64,000 nt of DNA from Symbiotaphrina buchneri. Its lineage: Eukaryota > Ascomycota > Symbiotaphrinales > Symbiotaphrinaceae. Numbering within the stretch: position 1 is the first letter of the stretch; the number at the start of each line of letters is the position of its first letter. The position numbers and the translations under genes were made by a program. The notes beneath the pieces are model-generated. The model was given only the letters and a program-made list of their open reading frames with translations, made no database searches and was not told the origin of the DNA. The stretch covers positions 1 to 64,000 of the forward strand of contig BCIG01000011.1 of NCBI GenBank assembly GCA_001599915.1, written 5' to 3'. Shown one piece after another: positions 56,842 to 64,000 of this stretch.

Positions 56842-58100
56842 ATGCCACCACCCTCGTCGACTGCATTGCTCCGCGCTGGAGAGATGCAATGGATCTTCTG
56901 CGAGGAAGACTTATTGAAGACGCCGTCTGCTATGGACGGTATGCCTCTGGAGAAAGAGCGCGAGTATCGCGGGAAAGGCGTCAACTTCATCATACAGATC
57001 GGCATACTACTGAAGCTGCCCCAGACTACCTTAACGGTCGCCAGCGTGTACCTGCACAGGTTTTATATGCGGAATTCGATGGTGGATACAGGAGCTCAGA
57101 AGGCTGTCCATTACTACGTATGTCTTCCGCGACCTATCATATTCCCCTCAGGTTCTGAGAATTCGTCATTGACATTCTGAGTCAGGCTATGGCAGCTACA
57201 TCATTGTTTCTGGCGACCAAGGTAGAAGAGACGACCCGCAATATGAAGGAACTTATCATCGCTTGCTGTCGTGTAGCACAGAAAGACCCAAATCTTCTGG
57301 TAGACGAGGCGGATAAAGAGTTTTGGCGGTGGCGTGACTCGATACTGCTATATGAGGACAATCTCTTGGAGTCGATCTGCTTCGACCTCACCGTGGAATC
57401 GCCCTACAAATTGCTGCTTGATGGCCTGATCTTCTTAGGTGTGGGAGACAATAAGAGCCTGCGAAATGCAGCTTGGGCTTTCCTGAACGACAGCAATATT
57501 ACTATGATGTGTCTCCTTTTCACAGCCAAAGTCATAGCTGCCGCCGCCATCTACTGCGCAGCCAAGCACTGCGAGGTAGCTTTTCCCGATCGCAACGGCA
57601 AGGCGTGGTGGGACGTTCTTGGCGTGGATTTGAAGGATATCCGGCGTGCTTGCAACTACATGGCCAGTGTCTATGAGAACAACCCTCTCGCGCACTCTGA
57701 GAATCTGTATATCAGGACTCCGGAAGATGGCGATCCACTCTTTGCCCGGACCAGAGCGCGCGATTCGATACCGCCTCCCTCGCCGGATCCAAGGGTGACG
57801 GCGGATGCAGCATCAGTTTCAGGCAGTGAGACGAGTCGCAACAAGAGGCAGCGCAGTAGAAGCCTAGATGACCAGGGCGTCAGCGACGAAAGCAGATTGC
57901 GAAGCAACAGCAACGCCGCAACAATAGAGAATGGTCAGCATCACGATGGGAGCCAGCCCAGGAGCGATAGCAAACGACTCAAAGTCGAGTCTGTCGGCGA
58001 GACCAAGGTTCATTCGAGTAGCAATGGACGTAACGGCAAGGACGGCAAAGATGAGGCGGATGCCGCGGAACTTAGTGAAGAAGGAGAAGTAGAGTCATAG
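56842..58100 (+). CDS. pchA: Cyclin K / Pch1-like cyclin (transcription-elongation CDK partner)
   Basis: Predicted 396 aa from two exons, 56842-57117 and 57186-58100 (junction VHYY|AMAATSLFLATKVEE). The cyclin fold has box 1 with KEREYRGKGVNFIIQIGILLKLPQTTLTVASVYLHRFYMR...TSLFLATKVEET and box 2 with SPYKLLLDGL...AAAIYCAAKH. This is the C/K/T-type cyclin that partners Cdk9/Bur1 or Ctk1 kinases on RNA polymerase II; the A. nidulans family member is PchA. The C-terminal 170 residues are Arg/Ser/Asp-rich and disordered, with basic patches (NKRQRSRS) that could be nuclear signals. The assignment to Pch1 rather than Ctk2-type is from overall likeness only. Confidence 0.85.
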
Positions 58101-58693
58101 ACGGACAAGGAGTCCAGCGGACAGCAGACCGCGCGGTTGTCCGTGGGCTCTACGTACTTAATGAAGGGGATATGATACCCACGATGGCTTCTTCACTTGT
58201 ATCTACAAAAGTAGTAGACGTACGTCATTGAAGTACGAAAGACATAGTTTGGCATAATATGAAACAGAGTCACTTTGATTTATGGTTCACGAGAACAGAG
58301 GGCATCTCTCACCTAAGATACCTAGGTCACCTTGCCTTCGCTGTGAGTAGTAGAAGGCCAATGCTCATTGAACATGGGTACTTGTCTTGCCTCCAATGCA
58401 CCGCCGGTCGATTCGCACTGCAGTACAATAATTCAGCGAATGGAACGAAGGGGGCCATCAAGCCACTAGTGCGATAAGCTTAATATTAGCGACCTGCTGC
58501 TGTGGCTTGTGAATGACGTAGATCAGCCCTTGCCAGTGAACATCAGGAACTTGGCAGTGCACCGCCACCTGAGTTTCATTGATTGATAGTTGTACATACC
58601 TACCCGACCTTACCTACCTTATTTAAACAATCCTAACCCCTTCATTGCATCAAAGAAAACCTCCAGGGAAAGCAAGCAAGCACAATAGCTGCC
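58101..58693. other. Intergenic, cyclin to unknown membrane protein
   Basis: About 590 bp. CCTACCCGACCTTACCTACC repeats near 58600 belong to the CCTTACC-type motif family; no gene is seen. Confidence 0.5.
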
Positions 58694-59883
58694 ATGTTGG
58701 AATACTTCACCTACAAGAAGGTCAAGAAGCATATTGACGAAGGCAAACAACGAAGACGCTCAGAGACACCCGTTTTGACCGAAGATGACGAGCATTTCCT
58801 GGAACGCATCGTGTCCGAGGAGGGAACGCCTCCTCCGTTACCTCCAAGGCACCTCGTGGTAATGGAAGGCAGCTCTGGAGAGAGCGAGCCTCAAGCCGAG
58901 GCCACTCCCAGTGCTACAGCTGCTCCCACCCACGGAGAAGACGTGCCCGCATCGAACAAAGGCAAGGGCAAGGCAAAGGACGAGCCATCGCAGGAGAAGA
59001 AGACCGGTGCTCGATTTTCGTGGTTCCAGAGGAGGAGGAAGGACGAACAAGCTGCGGACCTGCACGCAATCGCCGAGGGAGTCAATCTTGGAGATTCGGA
59101 CATTATCGCACCAGGAGTCATCACTCCAAACGAAGAAAAGCGAGAGGAACGTGACATTGAAGAAGTTCTAGGGAGACTGAACCTGGCCGCCGAAGGGGTG
59201 AGTATTTCTGAGCATGTTACCCCTGAACCCCTTTTGACTGACCCTCTTATCAGAACAAAGCATTCTCCCTCTCAAAGGAGTCGCAGGAGCTAGTCCAGAA
59301 GTTCACCGTGGTGCTAAAGGATCTCGTCAACGGAGTCCCTACCGCTTATGACGATCTGGTTTCTCTCTTGACCAACTCGGAGCACCAACTCGAGAAGACA
59401 TACTCTCACCTCCCGTCCTTCTTGAAGAAGCTCATCCGCGGGCTTCCCAGCAAGCTGACCACATCGCTCGCTCCCGAGCTGCTAGCGGTCGCGAGCGAGG
59501 GCGCCGCCCTAACCGCCGAGGGTTCCAGCAAATCCAAGCTGAAGCTGCCAAGCCTCAAGGACCTGGTCACCAAGCCAGGTGCGGTTGTTGGCTTGCTAAA
59601 GGGGATCATGAATGTCTTGAAACTCCGCTGGCCGGCATTCATGGGTACGAACGTCTTGTGGAGTTTGGGCCTGTTTGGTAAGTCACTGCGGCCTTGATTG
59701 AATCCGCAATCAGACATACTGACTGTTCCGCCAGTCCTACTCTTCGTTTTCTGGTATTGCCATAAACGTGGCCGTGAAGTCCGCCTAGATAGGGAATCGG
59801 CGGAGACGCTTACCTCCGAAGCAGAGCTTGAAGCGCTGGAAGATAATCTGGCTTCAAAGGAGAGGAGCGATGGCGGCCGTTAA
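58694..59883 (+). CDS. Conserved-looking hypothetical protein with C-terminal membrane segment
   Basis: Predicted 358 aa from three exons: 58694-59197, 59254-59677 and 59735-59883. Start MLEYFTYKKVKKHIDEGKQ. The first ~160 residues are charged and disordered with a basic patch (FSWFQRRRKDEQ). Residues about 170-290 form a helical region (SKESQELVQKFTVVLKDLVNGVPTAYDDLVSLL, then PSFLKKLIRGLPSKLTTSLAPELLAVA). Near residue 300 a single hydrophobic stretch, LWSLGLFVLLFVFWYCHKRGR, is followed by a ~35-residue acidic tail. Exon 3 completes this segment, so the splice is well supported. The layout suggests a membrane-anchored protein with a large N-terminal domain, possibly of ER or mitochondrial outer membrane; no family is recognised. 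Confidence 0.8.
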
Positions 59884-60400
59884 CAAGATGTTCAACCGTC
59901 GCGGGACCTCACTTATTACCTTACTAGTAGCGATTTGTCATTCCTACAGCGGTATCATTTTCCTTTTGAGGGTTTAACGTTTCGTTGAGCGACGATAGAT
60001 GACTCTTTACGACCTGGGCGACGGAAAATCATGACGGATGGGATGATCTTGGGAGCCTTGTTTATGTTCAGTTTTCAAATCATGCTCACAGTACAAGGAT
60101 ACCACATTTATTCAGATTGCCTTTTGTTATTCTCTACCATCTGACTTGCGACCATTGCGCTCTATGGTGACCCAGCAGCCCCTTTTACATGTACCATTAC
60201 CGCCTCCTCGAAATCGTCCTGCATGCCAGATGTGATTCGTAAGGAGTGACGGTAGGAGATGAAATATGCCTGACGCTGAAAATGCGTAAAACGGGAGATG
60301 AACTTTTCTCCATGAGCGGGCCCGAAACATGGGCGAACTGACGGGAAGTACTATTACAAATAGAAACCGACAAGATGCGGGTGCGCAGAGAATGCGGTTT
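59884..60400. other. Intergenic between convergent genes
   Basis: 3' flanks of the membrane protein (+) and the GPI protein (-); no gene seen. Confidence 0.5.
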
Positions 60401-63400
60401 TCAAGACAGGAAGACGGCAAACAGGATGGACGCAACGACCACGGCGAAGCTGGTGGTGGCGACGCCATTAAAGCCAGCGCCGGTGCCGGTAAAAATCGGT
60501 GACGCCGTAGGAGTGGCAGTGGTAGGGAAGACAGGCGTGGTGGAGTTGGCCGCGGCCGTCGGAGCCGCGACGAAGGTGGCAGAAGCCACACTGCTGCTCA
60601 GGCTGGCGGAGACGGGAGCAGGGGTGCCTGCGGCGAGGCCCACGGTCGTGGTCAAGGATGCCGACTGCGTCACGAACACCACCTGCGGCACCGTCATCAC
60701 GATAGTAGTGGTGGTCGAGGTGCTCGACGACGGGATCGGCGAGCCGGCGCTGCTTCCGCTTGCGTAGGTGCATGGGACCACGGTTGTCTGGACCACGGTG
60801 ATAGTAGTTACCGGGACAGCAGCAGCCGCTGGGGTGGTCGACGCCGCGGATGAAGGAACAGATGCGGCAATCGTGGCCGTCGAGGCCGAGGCAGCCGCGA
60901 CAGGGGAGACCGTGATGGTTGTGGGGATAGCGGTGACGATGGCTGGGTTCTGGGACACCTGCGGCGCACAGATCCCGGCGAAGTAGGAGATGGCAGCCTG
61001 GACTTCCGAGTCCGACCCACCCCAGGAGACAATACACCCGATCACGTTGGTCGTGAAGTTGCTCTGCGTGCAGTAGCAGCTGCTGTCCGTGTTGTCGGCG
61101 CAACCGGTCTGGAACAGCCATGTGTTCAGGCACTTGGGAAGGAGGTCTGGAACACCTGAGGACGAGCTGGAGGCCGAGGCGGAGGTCGGGGAAGAGCCGG
61201 TCGTGACGGCGGCGCTAGCAGGCACCGCTGTAACAATGCTGATGAACGCCACCGATGAGCTGGCGGATGAAGCAGGCACAGGCGTGCTCGTAGCGGCACC
61301 CTCAGTGACAGGGCAGACAGTGGTGGACACGGCGACTACAGAAGTGACAACTTGTGTAGAGTGTGCGGGGCAGTTGGTCACGGTAGGTGCACAGCTCGTG
61401 ATGGTCAAGATCACTGTACTGAAGATAGTCGAAGTGGTGCTGGATGCCGCTGAACTCCCTACAGCAGAACTCACGACGGCAACGAGCGTCGAGCTAGGTG
61501 CTGGAGAGCTGACAGCTGCAGAACTAACAGCTGCGGAACTAACGGCTGCAGAAGTGGCAGCTGCAGAACTGACGGCGGCCACAGAGACGGCGGACGAGCT
61601 AGGGGCTGCGGAGCTGACAACAACGGAAGTCGGAGCAACGGAGCTTGCAGGGGCCGCACTGCTCGATGAGGATGCAACAAGCGATGAGCTACTAGGCACA
61701 GAGCTTGCGACGGCCGATGATGCAGGGGCAGAACTAGCGCCAATGGAGCTGGATGGCACTGATGAAGCTTCTTGAGTGACAGGGCAGACGGTGGTCGAGA
61801 CTGCTACAACAGATGTCACCACCTGCGTGGAATGAGCCGGGCAATTGGTGACGGTAGGTGCGCAGCTCGTGATTGTATAAGTCATAGTGCTGTAGATGGT
61901 CGAAGTGGTGAGCTGAAGGGCTGCAGTGCTGTAGATGGTCGAAGTGGTGAGCTGAAGGGCTGCAGTGCTGACGTTGGATGATGGAGTAGTAGCCGCGATC
62001 ACCGAGCTGGAAACGACAGCTTCTGCCACCGAGCTGGAGCTTGGAGATCCTGCTGACGAGCTAGGCACTGCCAGAGTCGAGCTCGCCGCAGCCTGAACGG
62101 CAGCACTGGAGGAGCTTGCGACGGGCATGGAGCTGAGAACCGCAGAAGAACTTGGAGCCACAGAAGAACTTGGAGCCACAGAAGAACTGGCGACAACGGA
62201 AGAACTCGCAACTGCAGACGAGCTTGGCAATGCGGAAGAGCTCGCGACCAGAACAGAGCTTATGACTGCGGAAGAACTCGGCACAGCAGACGAAGCTGCA
62301 AGGACGGATGAGCTCGGAGAGGATGTGGCAGCCGGCGAACTTTGCTCCTCGGTCACCGGGCAAATAGTCGTTGAGACAGCGATAATGCTAGTCACCACAG
62401 CGGTGGAGTGAGCAGGGCAGTTGGTGACCGTCGAAGCACAGCTTATGATGGTAAACACTTGGGTGGAGAAGACAGTTGAGGTAGTCATCTTCGTGGTCGA
62501 CGGGCTCGCCGCTAGGCTGGATGACACGGCTGCTGTAGCTGTTGAGGTCACAACATTGACAGGGGGAGAAGTCGTCGAAACAGCAAGGCTGGCCGAGCTT
62601 GAAGCTGCAACACTGCTCGAGGCAGCTCCTGACGGGCTAGAACTTGCGAGAGCTGGTGCAGAAGAGCTTTGGGCCACCGCTGGGGTCGAAGTGCTGCTGG
62701 TCGAAGCGATTGAGCTTGAGCTTGAGGCGCTGTTGCAGTTGAAGGAGATACTATGGATGCCCACGCTGCATCCACTCTTTTGCGAATTGCTGTTGCTTGG
62801 AAGTTGAAACGACACAGAGGTGGCACCTCCGCATTGGCCGTTCTGGATCGTGTTCGTCTGCGAGGCACTGCAGCTGTGCGTTGTTTTGCAGGTGGCTCCA
62901 GATGGCATACTGTAGACGCAATCGATGTCCGTGTCATATTCAACCGAGAGGTACATTGTATCGATGGAGAAGGCCGACACTCCTGAAGAGCCACCACTAC
63001 CGCATGATATGCTGGGACCCGATGATGCGGACGCTGTACCTTGAATGCATTTGCTCTTGATATAAGTCAGTACAAGCGTCTTGGTGCACACATCATAAAC
63101 ACTTACTGAAGAGCCGGAAGTGCGCTGGAAAAGGTGGCTCCGCTTGCTGAACGCATTCGTACATGTGAAGCCGCTGAAGCCCAGACCCGCATATGACGAG
63201 AAGGAACCAACGTTTAAGTCAGAGAAACTGAACCCAGCCGCCTGCTGACTGTTGCATTGATTGTCGGTGTTCGAAGGGCAAGTGAAAGAATCATGGCTAA
63301 GCCAGCCCTGGTTGATTGATCAGTAGATGCGGGGTACCGACAGGCAAGTAATGACTTACAGTAGCTGTAACCTGCTGCAGAGCGAGGCCCAGTGCAAAGA

Positions 63401-63425
63401 CAGTCGAAAGAGATCCAGCCTTCAT
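60401..63425 (-). CDS. Ser/Ala-rich GPI-anchored cell-wall protein with CFEM-like domain
   Basis: Predicted 973 aa from three exons: 63425-63360, 63307-63107 and 63055-60401. The first exon encodes a 22-residue signal peptide (MKAGSLSTVFALGLALQQVTAT). A Cys-containing N-terminal domain (about 23-190) follows, then a long Ser/Ala/Val-rich stretch, probably O-mannosylated. Within it lie three ~48-residue repeats of the type TxTITSCAPTVTNCPAHSTQVVTSVVAVSTTVCPVT, each with three Cys. Near the C-terminus a CFEM-like domain reads LPKCLNTWLFQTGCADNTDSSCYCTQSNF...NVIGCIV...YFAGICAPQ, with six rather than the usual eight cysteines. The end (VATTSFAVVVASILFAVFLS) is a GPI-attachment signal. CFEM proteins act in haem/iron capture, adhesion or wall structure. 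Which applies here is unknown. Confidence 0.87.
61888..61965 (-). repeat. 39-bp in-frame tandem duplication inside the wall-protein gene
   Basis: Two identical or nearly identical 39-nt copies (61888-61926 and 61927-61965) encode 13 residues each (LQLTTSTIYSTAA), inserted at the start of one Cys-bearing repeat. This is a recent length change that preserves the frame. Confidence 0.85.
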
Positions 63426-64000
63426 CTTCGAAGGAAATAATGTGCTGTAGCTTGGAGTGATTGATACTAGACGTTTGAGGTAATGATCTAGATGCCTTTG
63501 AAGCAATAGAAAAACCGAACGATTGTGGAGAAGAAACCAATGAGATATGGACCAGCGGACAAGAGCAAAAGAAACGAATGGCTTCACTCTTGCAAAGAAA
63601 TAGAGGGGACGAGAAACCACGAAGTAGGAGGTGGAGGGACAGAGCAAAGAAGGCTCTTTCCATGGCCTGGGACGGCCATTGATATATAGACAATCTGCAG
63701 GCAACCCCTGGACAAACAGGGACATCCAATGGTCGAAGGAACCAGTAGGTCAAAGCAGTAGCAAGGAGCATCCGCTGCAGTCTCTTTGGAACAAACGCTT
63801 GGCCAGGACATCGTCGGCGCAACGCCGGCAGCAGCGGCTCCAAGCGTCTAGGCTCACCATCACGGAGCCAGTGGTGGTCGGTAGGTGCACTGTGAAACGG
63901 TGGATTGGCGGCCAGTCCACGACCCCTGTAGGCGCCATCGGGAGACGTGATGGCCACTAATGCAGGTACGGAGGGTAAAAGGGTAGAGCTTAACGGCGTC
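63426..64000. promoter_or_regulatory. Upstream region of the wall-protein gene
   Basis: Presumed promoter on the minus strand. Overlapping frames on both strands here (63214-63957 -, 63631-63960 +) have no motif; the part of the minus-strand frame at 63214-63307 overlaps real exon 2 in another phase or by chance. Confidence 0.45.

Overview
This is a gene-dense stretch of an ascomycete (filamentous fungus) nuclear genome. Most genes carry one to nine short introns (about 45-100 nt) with GT..AG ends and CTAAY-like branch points. The gene set (class IV chitin synthase, Sch9-type kinase with a C2 domain, Pch1-like cyclin, Pfa4, TRP-like membrane protein, Ser-rich GPI protein with a CFEM-like domain) is typical of Pezizomycotina and most like Eurotiomycetes (an Aspergillus/Penicillium-type relative, by inference). 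I saw no bacterial operons, CRISPR, rRNA or recognisable transposon proteins.

Layout. 0-6 kb: gene-poor, with an OTU-like protein ending in a polyglutamate tail and two doubtful small genes. 6.2-17.4 kb: three genes that converge on one enzyme: Pfa4 palmitoyltransferase (-), an Skt5/Chs4-type Sel1-repeat chitin synthase activator (-), and, divergent from the activator across a 3.1-kb intergenic region, a class IV (Chs3-type) chitin synthase (+). In budding yeast Pfa4 palmitoylates Chs3 and Chs4/Skt5 activates it, so this looks like a physical chitin-synthesis cluster. 17.4-22.4 kb: no gene, but an array of short hairpin repeats (18.6-20.3 kb). 22.4-34 kb: TRP-like channel, a Cys/Met-metabolism PLP enzyme, U2AF small subunit, arginine methyltransferase RmtA, and a MaoC-type dehydratase, all on +. 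34.6-37.6 kb: a 964-residue protein of unknown family (-). 38.55 kb: an arginine tRNA gene that carries, besides the usual intron after the anticodon, a 53-nt insertion in the D-loop with the hallmarks of a spliceosomal intron. 39.5-43 kb: trimethyllysine dioxygenase (carnitine synthesis) and proteasome ATPase Rpt5. 44-59.9 kb: a Pcl/Clg1-like cyclin, chromatin remodeller subunit Rsc7, Sch9-like kinase, Pch1-like cyclin, and an unknown tail-anchored protein. 60.4-63.4 kb: a large Ser/Ala-rich GPI-anchored wall protein.

Exon structures were worked out by eye from splice signals, reading-frame continuity and remembered family sequences. Every model listed with exons sums to a multiple of three, but none is checked against transcripts. 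The observations that most deserve follow-up are the tRNA with the GT-AG-like insertion, the PFA4-SKT5-CHS cluster, the hairpin array with a compensated stem change, and the unknown 964-aa protein.
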